A stretch of DNA of 64,000 bases from Gaertneriomyces semiglobifer. Lineage: Eukaryota > Chytridiomycota > Chytridiomycetes > Spizellomycetales > Spizellomycetaceae. The translations under genes and the position numbers were made by a program. The stretch is taken from NCBI GenBank assembly GCA_025558075.1, contig JAHLKF010000028.1, forward strand, positions 62,001 through 126,000, given 5' to 3'. Shown piece by piece: positions 33,361-44,242 of the stretch. Within the stretch, counting starts at the first letter, position 1. Each line of letters starts with the position of its first letter. The notes under the pieces are model-generated. The model searched no databases and was not told the origin of the DNA. It saw nothing but the letters and a program-made list of their open reading frames with translations.

Positions 33361-34632
33361 CCACGCACCCGGCCATAACGGAACCGATCGACAATCTTGA
33401 GGGAGGATGACACCATGAAAAAGATATACTCATCCGGGTTCCACTGCTTTTCCCGCCAGATGTAACTGCCGCGGCAAGTGCCTCCCGGCAACCACTGGAG
33501 CAACGGTTCTGAGATGTTTCTCACTCCTCAATGGAAGAAAATTCTTTCAGGATTCAAATGGCTACTCGAGAAAGTGGCCACCCCCCAACGGTACAAACAC
33601 AGAGAACTTTGGCTTCCAGATACCGGTTAAGGCGACGTATGCTCATAAGTTTAGGCGCCTGACAGCCTAACGCCGCAAACCTGGCTGGCGACACACTGTA
33701 AGCAAAATTTGCCGGTGCGAGTACCGTTGCCCCAAGATCGTATGCTTGATTCATTTCGGTCTTACGCTGCCTGTGAACTCATGACCCATGGGCATTGCAT
33801 TCACTGGGTGCCTGCGTGGGTAGCGTACTCAGCCAGCACGGGAACGGAAATCGAGGTGCAAAACGAAATGTCAGCAGCATCGACATCATCGGTTGGAAAT
33901 CCACAAGCACCCACTCCAAAGGAGGTCAATAGAAGCAATGTCATCGATGAAGGAGGTGCAGAGATGCTTGAATAGTCTAGAGGACTTCTTTGAACAAACT
34001 GACTCGACATCCACTTTTGCCATACCTAACGGAGACAAATTTCCTCGACAGACATATGATGATTCATTAAGTAAACAAGCACATTTTCCCATGACGTGAT
34101 ATGAGCGCACCCGACTGATGGTTCCCGTTTCTTCTCAGCGCATTGGTTGTGTTGCAAGTCGTCTTTCGGAGCTGACTGCCAGGGGTAGATCCGGTGAGCA
34201 ACCGTGACCTCAACATGATTGAGTCCAATGGAGGCAATGATTTCTGAGAGCATTGATCACAGCGCACCTCGTAAGTGTCTGCTAAAAGGCGGTTGCGCCC
34301 GTTGTGATGGAGATCTCCTGCGATTGCTGCAAGGCCGTTCCACGCCGATTGGGCTGGACACGGCAGCGACACTTCTAGCCAATACAGGTGCGTCAAACGC
34401 TGCTGCGGCGCGGTTATATTTTTTCTGGCGAAACAGAAAGGCTAGGTTCTACCAAGGTACCTAGGTATGACCAAGAAGCACCCACGAGACTAGCGGAAGT
34501 ACACCTAAACGGCCAAAACAATTCATATTACTGACAACTGATTTTTTTTAACCGACCAGATTGGGCGGGACTTGTTCCCGTTCACCACATTCCGCACATA
34601 GTGCGCTTAACACTAACAGCAAACACCTGAGC

Positions 34633-36105
34633 CTATGGCCCAATCATGGCAAGCAAGGCCTTCTTGTAGTCCCCACTTGTTTCTTCCTCAACTCGTCGAT
34701 AAAGCGACTTTCCATACATTTGTTGGAAAGCGGCTTTCACTTGGGCCATAATTCGAGGGTCTCGGTGTCGCACCGTGAGGCGTATGAGCCTGTCATCACG
34801 GGTACCCACACCAGCCATGGCTTTCTCGAAGCAGTGAGCAATGTAATTGGGTCGGTTTTGGAGCGACCGAACTACACGTCAATTTGAGCATTAGCGAAAT
34901 GCGACCAACGAAACAAGCGCCATCGCTCTCTTACCAATTCCACTCAATCCTTTCTTGATGTCCCCAGAAAACTCTGATTCGATGACACTCTCCATCGACG
35001 CATTGTGTGTCCGGGTGTACTGAGCAAATACGGCCCTAAGGTGCTCATCCGGCCTGTTCACCAAGATGTTGATAAATGTGCGTTCATCTGTTCCCCATTT
35101 CCCGGCTCCGGCTTTATACAAAGCTTGCACGTCCTGCTCAACGTTGTAGCTGGCATTTGGGGCGTTGTTGGCGCTGATGAGTACGGTCAGGAGAGACTTA
35201 AAATCTCCTGATGTTTCGTCTTGTACTGCAGTCGTCAGATCTTTGCCAAATCTGGTTTTGTACGCATTACGAATAGCTGCCATTTCAGCTGGTGTGCGAC
35301 CGACCAAAATCTCAATCAAAGCATCTTCATCGGTACCAACTCCTTCCATCGCTTGCTTCAAAGCAATAGCGTCGACTTCAGCGAGCGGACGACACAATAA
35401 AGTGATGACTTGCTTGAAGTTCCCGCTACATTCCGATTCCAGATCTTTGATCAAGTCTCGCTTGATATGCTGACGGTATGCTTCTGCCACTTGCACGCCT
35501 TGTTCGGGAGTGCGCTTGCAAAGGACCTCGACCAAGGCTTTCTCATCGGTTCCGAGACCTTTCATTGCGATGCGCAGCTTGGAAGCGTCACGCTCAGCTT
35601 CGATAGGGCTCAACAAGGGTAGACTGGATTGATAGAACGATTGTCCGGGCATTTGCATTGGTGCACCGGGTGGGGCAACTGCGAAGCCGGCGGGTGGACC
35701 GCCTGGGTGTCCATGTTGCGGCGGGTATCCGGGTTGAGAAGCGGGTGGATAACCTTGTTGAGGATATCCTGGCTGTTGAGGAGGCGGGTAAGCCTGACCT
35801 GGATAGGGTTGTTGGGGAGGGTAGCCTGGCTGTGGAGGGTAAGCTTGTCCGGGCGGTGGATACCCCTGCGGCGGGTAGGCCTGACCTGCCTGAGGCGGAT
35901 AACCTGGTTGAGGTGGATAACCGGGCTGCGGTGGATAGCCTTGCTGTGGTGGGTAACCTTGTTGTGGAGGGTAACCGGGTTGGGGCGGATAGCCTTGCTG
36001 AGGCGGGTATCCGGCAGGTGGAGCTCCATAAGGAGCTTGTTGGGAGTAGGCGGGTTGCGGTGGGTGCGGCGGCGGACCTTGAGCGTTTCCTGGATAACCT
36101 GACAT
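34633..36105 (-). CDS. Annexin with Pro/Gly/Tyr/Gln-rich N-terminal tail
   Basis: Exons 34935-36105 and 34633-34871 (63-nt intron) give 469 residues. Residues 1-~160 are repeats of PGYPPQ(Q/P)-type units, a common fungal and slime-mould annexin head. Four annexin repeats follow, with type-2 calcium loops [30 protein letters not shown] and [14 protein letters not shown]; the fourth, [16 protein letters not shown], is less canonical. The protein binds acidic phospholipids in a calcium-dependent way and is cytosolic or membrane-associated. It is divergent from the peptidyl-tRNA hydrolase gene, 566 bases apart. Confidence 0.97.
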
Positions 36106-36671
36106 TGCGTACGATTTTGCAAACTTATACCAAATGGGTTGCTGCTTGGATGAGATCGTTTTATGCCCTGCTGCAATTCACGTCGTTTCCGACCTAAATG
36201 GACGCGTAAATAAACCTGCTGAGTACAAACGGGCGGAGCAAACGATACACCTTGGCATCCAAAACCCTTGGCACACTTCCGTAACTTTTGCATATGTTCG
36301 GAGTCGGGTTCTGGAAGCCAAACGCATCTTCTTCCTGCCCAACTGCTGTTGTATACTGTAAAAAGGCTTCCCGAATATCATCTGCACGGCCGACACGTCG
36401 GACTTTTGTCGACCTGTGTATTACGTAAGCCAAGTCACGGCCGCTCGTCGCGCGTTCGTCTCGTCGTCGAAGTGTGCACCCAATTTAACTACACCGTTCT
36501 AGAACAGCTCGCTGTATTCTATTCCGCAGACAATCAACACACATAACGCAAGACCGATTTTTCATTCCTTGGGAGCTCTAAAACCTCGCCAGAAACACCT
36601 TCACCGCTTCTTCAACTGATTCTGTTCGCTTATAACCATAACATCTTTCATCTGAACGCTCTCCATACACA
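36106..36671. promoter_or_regulatory. Divergent promoter region, annexin / peptidyl-tRNA hydrolase
   Basis: This is 566 bases between two outward-facing starts. It presumably contains both promoters and leaders. No discrete site is recognised. Confidence 0.5.
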
Positions 36672-37826
36672 ATGGCCGACGAACAGCAACATCCCATTGA
36701 CTTTGTTATTGTCGGTTTAGGAAATCCTCACCCAGACTTTCAGGTCACTAGGCATAATGGTGAGTATCAGGCGATGAAGATACGACACACAATCCTCTTA
36801 ACCAAATCGTCGTTGTCACAGTCGGGTTTATCCTCTGCGACTACCTCGCCAACTGTATTGCTATGCAAACCGCAATTCTTGAAGAGCGGCTAGACTCCAA
36901 TTCACAAGCTCCACCTGCAGAAGATGGGGCGCTACCGGTTATCCCAGCCAACTACCACACCCCCGTCTTCCATCGTCGTCCCGACCTTTCCGCCGATATC
37001 CATGATGTCGTCTTCAAACTCAACCCAGAGGACATCTTCCCTTCCAAATCAATGCGCGTAAAAGTTGCCTCCAAAGAGAGCGAGCTCAGGTCATTCCGCC
37101 TATTACTTGTCAAGCCGTCAACCGGAATGAATAACAGTGGAGTCTCCGTATTAAAAGTGCTGCGCCATTACGGAATCAAGAACCCCTCCAAGCAGTTGAT
37201 TGTAGTATGCGACGACTTACATACCTTACCTGGCGCAATTGCTGTACAGAGTAAGTTAGGCGTGGAAACATTCTTACTCTTGATGCCCTCTGCAGAACGT
37301 AAATGTTTAACTGTCCAACCCCTGCAGGCGCACCCCAAAACCAAAGCCCGGGCCACCGAGGGCTCGATTCTATTGCACAAGTACTGCGTACAGATGCATT
37401 CACGCGTTTCCGTATCGGAATCGGTCGTCCATCACAGGGCGTCCCAGTGGACCGTTTCGTTCTTGGTCAGTTCCAAAAGGAGGATAAAGAAATGGATTAT
37501 CTTGGTCACGCTCTAGACTTGACTGCACAAGCGATGCAGTACTTTGCGGTAACTGGTGACGCAAAGGAAACAAAGAAAAAGTTCGCCAGCAGCAAGAAAC
37601 TGCCCAAGAATTTACGCAAGGTCAGTAATCATATCCACATACTTGATGTCTACTATGTTACCATATCTAAGCTTTCATATTTTAGATTGAAGGAATCATA
37701 TTTCCTATCGAGCTTGTCGAGCCTGCCAGTTCGAAATCAACTGAACCTGCTGAACCTAAACCTACTGATCCGACGCCTGCGAAGGACGAGGCCGCTGTGA
37801 AAGGTGACGATCCTGTGCAAGCATAA
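36672..37826 (+). CDS. PTH1: Peptidyl-tRNA hydrolase (Pth type)
   Basis: Exons 36672-36759, 36822-37250, 37328-37620 and 37686-37826 give 316 residues, longer than the usual ~190-200. The core has VGLGNP (with substrate-contact Asn), VTRHNVGF (catalytic His), MNNSG, CDDLHTLPG and GHRGLDSI, all expected Pth blocks. An insert of about 60 residues sits between the HNVGF and MNNSG blocks. The tail is Pro/Glu/Lys-rich. Pth recycles peptidyl-tRNA released from stalled ribosomes. No clear mitochondrial leader is visible. Confidence 0.92.
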
Positions 37827-38120
37827 AAGCATACATGTATTTATATATGTTGGCGAATATGAGACCGTAGAAATTGGTCCGCACCTCACGCTATCCGTTT
37901 CTCTGGCTGTATGCGCCGAGTCAAACTACTAGTTTGTCTTATATACATAAAAAGTCAAGTCTGCCGGAAATCTTCCTTCTCATCATTACCGGCACCTGCT
38001 TCTCAATCAAAGATCAATGGAACCCTACATTGTTGCGGGACACTTTCTTCTTCTTCATATCCACGTGCAACGCCTACATCAAATTTCAACAAAAGGTCCA
38101 AGTACACAGTGTAAACAGAC
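37827..38120. other. Convergent 3' region
   Basis: This is short spacing between convergent genes. It may contain an extra last exon of the minus-strand gene: a 56-nt GT-AG intron after codon AAG (about 38124-38129) would add a basic tail (ALHVDMKKKKVSRNNVGFH) ending near 38014. Confidence 0.35.
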
Positions 38121-40863
38121 TCATCTCACCTTGTTGGGGACATATGCAAAGCCATGGCCTTCCAGAATTTGCGTTATCTTATCTTCATTCAAGCTTTTGA
38201 TATCAGCGCTAACATCCATTTTCATAGGATCTACTTCGAAGGAAGCTTCCGGCAATGATGAGTTTTCTTTCTCAACATCCTCCGCACGAGCGACATAATC
38301 ATCGTCACTAAATAGACGCCGTGAACGACGGACAGGAGTAAGAACTTCGGCAACACCTAAAACTACAAAGTCCGAAAACATCAGCAATGGGTGAAGTTTT
38401 GGCAAAGCAAGTGATGAGTGGGATATGTTACCTTGACGATCCTTTTTCTTGGCACGAACGGGTGTTAGCAGCGTCACAGAGCTTCCACCGTTGTCTGGAC
38501 CAAAGCGAACGCCGACTTTCTTCTTTCCCATCTGCTTCTTCTCCGACTTTTTGATGTCCTTTTCCTCCTCAATCGGCTCCTCTTCCTTCACGTGATCGTC
38601 AATGGTCATTTCCTGCATGAGCCCAAGTATTTCCGGGTCCAAAAAGGAGGCCTTCTTTTTGAATGGGTGCGGGGTACCATTACCTTGACCCTGTTTCGGT
38701 ACTCTCAAGCCGCCAAATAGACGACGGCTGGGCGTACCTCTGATAGAGGCGGGAGTGCCAGGAGTGGGCGGTGCCGATCTGGTAGGGGTCTCTGGGAAAA
38801 CTGGTGTATTGGCGAATGGACGATTCTCAAAACTGCTTCGAGTCGGTGACGGCGTTTCAGCAATGAGCTGTTGTGGGTCACGGTATCCATCAAACCTAAA
38901 CTTTGGCACTGGCGGACTGGGCTCTTCATCAACCAAATGAATTTGTGGTGGAGGTGGACTCTCAATTGAGGGGTACGCAACAACGCCCTCTTCCGCTTCG
39001 ATTGGAATCACCTCGCTGAGCAAATCCCCCGACCGTATCTTCCGAGGTGGAGTAGCCGCTAATGTAGCACAAGGGTGCTCCATATTCGTTGATGCTGCGT
39101 TTCCATCTTCAATCTCAAACATAGTATTTGCAGGACCTTGCATTTGCTCAAGAGACCGCAAAGCGCATTCCGCCCAGAATTCTCTCAGGCTTTCCTTGGT
39201 TTCGTCATCTTCAAAAGCACTGCACGCAAAGTAGAGCACCTCCAACGCATACGACACCGATCCTTGTCGTAGCTCAAACCAGATCCATGACTTCCAGAAA
39301 GTGCTCATCGTACACAGAGGCCTTTTGGAAAATAAATGTTTGCCATTGCTGGTAAATGTCACCCTTTGCTTTCGCTGATGTTGCTTTTCACGCTTCAAGC
39401 TAGCAACGCTCGATACCGCGAGGATCTGGTAAATGCTTCGGCCAATGCTGGGACCAACGTGCTAGTAGACACTTGTTAGAAGTTAGGGTCAATAGAAGAG
39501 AAGTATATACGGCATACTTTGAATGCGTAAAACGCGGAGTACCAACTCCACCACTCAACATCGGGAGTCTTGACGTCAAACTCGTGAAGTACTTTGTTGT
39601 TCTCAATATCTACCACCCGCAACACCATGGGAGTGAGATAAAAGTGCATCAACGACGTCCTACAATCAAGAAGCTTAAGTTGCGCTATCAGGAACAAGCC
39701 TTTCAAGCATGTGCATCACATACTGAATCTGCTCCTTCCAAAATAGGCCCTCTTGTGCAAGCATTTCTGCCGTAAAATTGTTCTTAGTCAAACACTGCAA
39801 AAGGTTCGGAACTTTAGGAAATCTCGCGGGAGTTGTAGGAACTTGAGGATATAGGGAACGTTCACAACCGGGTGGTGTCGGCGTCCATGCATCAAATGAG
39901 ACGTTGTCGCCGCCGTCCCACCCATCAGCGTCCGGGCGCGCATAGCCTAGACCTTTCATGTACTCAATCATCAGAGACGGTGTGGTTTGGATCTCAATTT
40001 CGTGGGAGGTCACTGCTGGTTTACGCACGGGAGTTTTCGCGGCAGCGGCAGAGTTAGTTCTGCAAATGGAGTGAGAAGGATGCGGGTACAACTGAAACAC
40101 CACATTATCAACTCACGCTGATGTTGATGGCACGCGCTTGCTAAAGGTACTCAATTTGGATGTTGCTTTTTCTTTGGTAGATCCCTTCTTAACAGAGAGC
40201 GTGCTCATTGAAGCCGTGAGACTCTCAACAGAGGCTTTTGGGGCACATTTTCCGGAAGTAGTTGCATCCTTTACCGGGAGCTTTCGTGTAGCAGCAACAC
40301 TTGGAGCTGATGCTTTTTTCGAGAGACCTCTACTCTGAGCAGCGGGTTTCACAGGGGGTTTCTCGACTGCACTGACTGCTGCATCAGAGCGAGTCGACAG
40401 TGTGGCAACGCGAGGTAAAAAGCCGCTCGGTTTTTTGGTCACGGTCGGCTTTGATTCGGGTTCCTTTTCTGCTGCTTTGACCTGTGCTGGTGCTTTTTTA
40501 CTAAATGCGAAAGGCTTAGGGATTGTGGTGGCCTTCTTTGTTGCCGCAGGAATTGTCGGCCGCGGTGCGATCGACGAGGCGGCGCGCTGCGGGGCGTGTG
40601 TGTGAACAAATTCGGCGGCAGGGGCTACAGCTGCTGTCTCTTTGTGCGGTGCCACTATGAACGGTTTCGTAGCACGCCTTTGTGCCCTGATACAAATATG
40701 AATTTGGATGAGAAAGAGTGGATGCCAGCGTGTCACGACCGGTTGTCATTTCGTACCGTCTCTTGTCTTCTTCCTTTTTCCGTTTCCATTCTTCCAAAGC
40801 TCTCCGTCTTCGGACTTGTTCCGGAGTCTCCTCCCCAGTTGGGTGCGTGTTTTCCTCGGTCAT
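38121..40863 (-). CDS. Basic multi-exon protein, possibly CKAP2-like spindle/microtubule protein
   Basis: Exons 40757-40863, 40117-40686, 39724-40059 and 39518-39659 join in phase. The chain then continues through about 39363 to 38432 and 38121-38362. The N-terminus (RRRRALEEWKRKKEEDK) is a basic coiled-coil. The middle is Lys/Ala/Ser/Pro-rich, with many TP and SP sites. The C-terminal part contains VRFGPDNGG, TLLTPVRAKKKDR and EVLTPVRRSRRLF, which resemble the TPVRRS motifs of the CKAP2 microtubule-associated family. Between 39363 and 39270 the best reading (GDIYQQWQTFIFQKASVYDE to EVMDLV) is one base out of frame with the next (ELRQGSVSYALEVLYF). That is either an unrecognised splice or an indel near 39276. 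The family call is tentative. Confidence 0.5.
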
Positions 40864-41091
40864 TGCGCTGTGACCTACGCCTGAACTGCGGCGGCACGTC
40901 TGTCGTCGTTGGCCTGTCGTTTCCCCTCAACGTCCAGATCCTGCGCGGGATATTGAACTTGGAAAAAGCGCACTGTTTGGCACGCGTTTCCGGACATGAC
41001 ATTACGCGATATCGATAACAGTTCAACGCGTCGCACTTTGGTCGGCCAGCGTCCGCAAGTTGTCGTTCAGGTTTGCGAAGGACGTTCCAGG
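40864..41091. promoter_or_regulatory. Short divergent promoter region
   Basis: This is 228 bases between the outward-facing starts of the CKAP2-like gene and the MoaD gene. Presumed shared promoter; no motif is assigned. Confidence 0.4.
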
Positions 41092-41459
41092 ATGGTTTGC
41101 AAAGTATGTATGAGCCGTGCAGTCGCCTTAGCAATACATGTGCTGGTGCAGTAGGTCTTACTGTGCTTGTCTCTTCAAAAAAGGTTAAGGTTCTGTACTT
41201 TGCCGGTGCCAAAGATGCAGTTGGCACGGCCGAGGAAGAGCTGGTCATTCCTGAGGAAGTTACATCAGTGCCGGAGTTCCTAGACTTGCTGATATCACGA
41301 CATCCCGAGCTAGAAAACGCGATGCAGACTTCGGTGCTGGCTGTGAATATGGAGTATGTCGAGAAGGACGGGACTTTGATCGAAGGAGAGACATCCCACA
41401 AGGTTCAGATCAAAGATGGAGACGAAGTGGCCATCATACCTCCCATTAGTGGAGGGTAA
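41092..41459 (+). CDS. MOCS2A: Molybdopterin synthase small subunit (MoaD/MOCS2A)
   Basis: A four-codon first exon (41092-41103, MVCK) is followed by an 80-nt intron and exon 41184-41459, giving 95 residues. The start VKVLYFAGAKDAVGTAEEEL and the ubiquitin-like end DGDEVAIIPPISGG are diagnostic. The C-terminal Gly-Gly is adenylated and thiocarboxylated to deliver sulfur for molybdenum cofactor synthesis. The alternative upstream ATG would read through the intron and add ~30 unusual residues. Presence implies that the organism makes molybdoenzymes. Confidence 0.95.
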
Positions 41460-41806
41460 TGCTTCGGCTTGTTGTGAAATTGCGTATCTCAGCTTCGCAT
41501 ATGAGACACCGTTTATCCTCCCTGTTACACTCCCTAAATTTGTTAAAGGGCACTGATGCAATTTACATAGCCAATACATCGCACGGCAGCAACTGGTCTC
41601 TTTGCCAGCTCTCGTTTGCTGCACAATGGCTTTTATGTTACCTGACTCCGATATGAGTTTGCACTACTAGTTGGTTGCAGCATCTGTAAGTGAAACGAGC
41701 CTTATGTCACAGCAGTTTGCATCGCGCGATCTCTTCGTCAAACAACTCCTTCACTGACCATCTGCGACCGGCAACGCTGCTCTATAATAGTACATATCAT
41801 TCAAAC
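41460..41806. other. Intergenic
   Basis: This is 347 bases between two + strand genes, holding the phosphatase promoter. Nothing else recognised. Confidence 0.4.
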
Positions 41807-43416
41807 ATGCCGTTCCCACTGCCAGATGAGAAGACGCTGGCCCAGCTATATCCGGATGAGCTCAAGCTGAAATTTGTAGAGATCGTCCATCGCCATGGTA
41901 AGGATCCACATCTTCAACGATGCCAAGGCCTAGACTGAGACGAAACTGAATCAATGCTCATCTTGCAGGCGAAAGAACGCCTGCACATGATCATTTCCAT
42001 AATATTTCTCCGCCCTCAATGTGGAACAATTGTCAGCTGACGCCTTTTCTGCATGCTCTGTATGCCTCGCAAGAGTCTGATAGAACATCTGAACGGCATG
42101 CTCCAGGTTCGTGCACCTCGTAGCTTACATCTTGCCATTTACTCTTCTCATAAGGTTGGCTGCAGAACATCCGGCACATGAACGGCCACCGGCCTTCCGT
42201 AACATCGTACTGGATCCCGTGGAGCATACTCTCGACCAACTACAGACCATGACCCACCTGAAGGGCGTAAACCCAAAGGGCGAATGCTTCCAAGGGCAGC
42301 TCACCGATCAAGGCAAAGCAACCATGAAAGAGATTGGCCAAAACCTGCGCAAACTGTACATTGAACGATTAGGCCTCTTCAAGCAGCAGCTTGGCCACGG
42401 ATATCATCGCGATGTTTACATCCGTAGTACAGATTATGCACGCACAATTGAGAGCGTGCAGTTTCTTATTCACGGACTACATCCGCCGCGTACGCGAAAT
42501 GAAGATGTTGCCGATTTAACAGTGCATGTCAAAGCAGCCAAAGATGAAAACATGTATCCGCACCAGTCGTGCAGTTCCCTAAACGCGGCGACGAAAGCAT
42601 TCCGACGCACTGCCAAAACGGCAATGCAAGATGAGATGGAGGAAATCTTGCAGCGGTGGAAGCATTTCATTACCCCTGAAGATAGGAAACTGAATCCTCT
42701 TCGACAAGTGCATGCCCTTTTTGATACATTCGCGTGCATGAAGGCACATGGTATGCCGTTACCCAAGGGTGTGACTTCTGAGGATGTGGATCACCTTGCC
42801 GACATTACCACGCGGCAATGGTGGAGCTTTTACGATGGATCAGAGGAAATGGCGAGTATGGCTATTGGAAGAGTTTTGAAGGATCTGAAAGCGAAGATTG
42901 TGTCTGCTGTGGACGGCAAACCGGATGCTGTGAAGATGGCTTTGTTTTCAGGGCATGACTCGTGAGTATACAAGGATTCATTTTGCGCAAATGCTGATGG
43001 TTAACGTCTGGCCTGCATTTTGCAGCACGATTGCACCATTACTGAGCGCTTTCAAAGTCTTCGACCACATCTATCCTCCATTCGCCTCAATGGTAAATGT
43101 TGTCGCTGTACTGTACCTCTGCGTTTTCCTAATTGCTTTAACCTCCTAGATCAATATTGAGGTGTTTGAAGATACCAAAAGCCAACCTGGGTGGTCACGC
43201 CTCATTGGAAGACGAGCGCCACATTACGTGAGGATGCTTTACAATGGCAAGCCACTTAAGATTCCTGCTTGTGCAGCGGATGGAAACCATCGCTCGGGTG
43301 ATCGGACGATGTGCACATTAGATGCCTTTTTCAAGGCCATGGACAAAATGGTACCGCAAAATTATGAGGAAAGATGTAGAACTGAGAACTTCGTCAGTAG
43401 CGAGTGGAAAGACTAA
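41807..43416 (+). CDS. Histidine (branch 2) acid phosphatase
   Basis: Exons 41807-41897, 41969-42106, 42166-42961, 43026-43092 and 43150-43416 give 452 residues. The catalytic loop is assembled across the first intron: VEIVHRHGERTP (RHGxRxP). The second half has the acid/base motif SGHDSTIAPLLSAF, also split by an intron (HD). HYVRMLYNGKPLKIPAC precedes a Cys-rich tail. No signal peptide is visible, unlike secreted phytase-type members, so an intracellular lysophosphatidic- or inositol-phosphate-type role is possible. A copy of the last-exon segment lies just downstream. Confidence 0.93.
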
Positions 43417-44242
43417 TAACAGAAGTCATCGCAAGAGTAGGTACTATAGCCACCCTACCGAATTGTCGACTGGCGAGTCATGCTGTGATTCAATCGTTGA
43501 CGAAGACTTGACTGGCCACTTGAGATCCCGGCTTGTGCGGCGGATGGAAACCATCGCTCTGGTGATCGGACGATGTGCACATTAGACGCCTCTTTCAAGA
43601 CCATTGACAAAATGGTTCCGCAAAAATATGAGGAAAGATGTAGAACTGCGAGATTGTTACTTTGCTGTAAAGTTTTCGGATACACAGCATAACGTTACGG
43701 CGTTACATGGAGCCCGTTTTCATCTTTTCTGTGATGCTTTCCCACCCGCGCGCTTTCCCATTCCCACTACTTTCACGTTCTTCACAGTGCTCTATACACA
43801 CATTCATAGAGACAATTGCTATCACGCTGTGCAAGTTGTCAATCCCCTGTTATTGATATACCACTGTTCAAATTGCGCTGCTCCGAAACGCGTCGGGAAA
43901 CTCGAAAAAACAAAGTGTGAAATGTGACCAGCGACTTTCTTCGGACATCCGCCCGGGTGTGCATTTTTATTATGGATATATTCTGAGTGTGGATATCATA
44001 TATACGTTACATGCAAGTCCAAGGCATGGGTGGGGGGTGTCATGCATGCCAATGTCGTCAATCATTTTCGGCAGAAAATTACAAGTGGTCATCGGTCTTG
44101 TAAAGTTGTGGCTCATAGAATTTCATTTAAAAGCGGCTGGAGTGTACTCTCCCCTGCATTTTCCTTCAAAAAGCCAGCTGCAGCGGCATCAGTTTAATTT
44201 TTTGAATTCAACAGCTACTCATCAAAGTGCAGACCTAAAACA
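43417..44242. other. Intergenic with a duplicated exon segment
   Basis: This contains the 134-bp copy of the phosphatase terminal exon (43515-43648) and the promoter of the nucleoside hydrolase. Nothing else recognised. Confidence 0.5.
43515..43648 (+). pseudogene. Duplicated terminal-exon segment of the histidine phosphatase
   Basis: Bases 43515-43648 match 43251-43384 at a constant 264-bp offset with no gaps; 11 of 134 bases differ (about 92% identity). The frame is open: six changes are synonymous and five change residues (K-E, F-S, A-T, M-I, N-K). It then runs on to a stop after a new tail (ARLLLCCKVFGYTA). It could be an alternative last exon or a fossil of a tandem duplication. No obvious acceptor site stands directly in front. 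Confidence 0.85.

Larger units (their letters stand above)
32178..34632. other. Gene-poor region with several repeat types
   Basis: After the satellite come a diverged direct repeat (32349-32575), a CAACAA-rich tandem stretch (32800-33060) and a twice-used ~29-bp sequence (33178-33360). Frames at 33709-34110 and 34219-34464 show no recognisable domain and shift frame, so no gene is called. The end of the region flanks the 3' end of the annexin gene. Confidence 0.4.

Noticed and set aside
35610..36293. Long frames on both strands opposite or overlapping the annexin N-terminus
   Set aside because: They are shadows of the PGYPPQ-coding repeats. The annexin frame is the only one with family homology.
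37303..37327. Alternative acceptor giving an extra segment in peptidyl-tRNA hydrolase
   Set aside because: The acceptor at 37297 puts the conserved GHRGLDSI block out of frame; the one at 37327 restores it.
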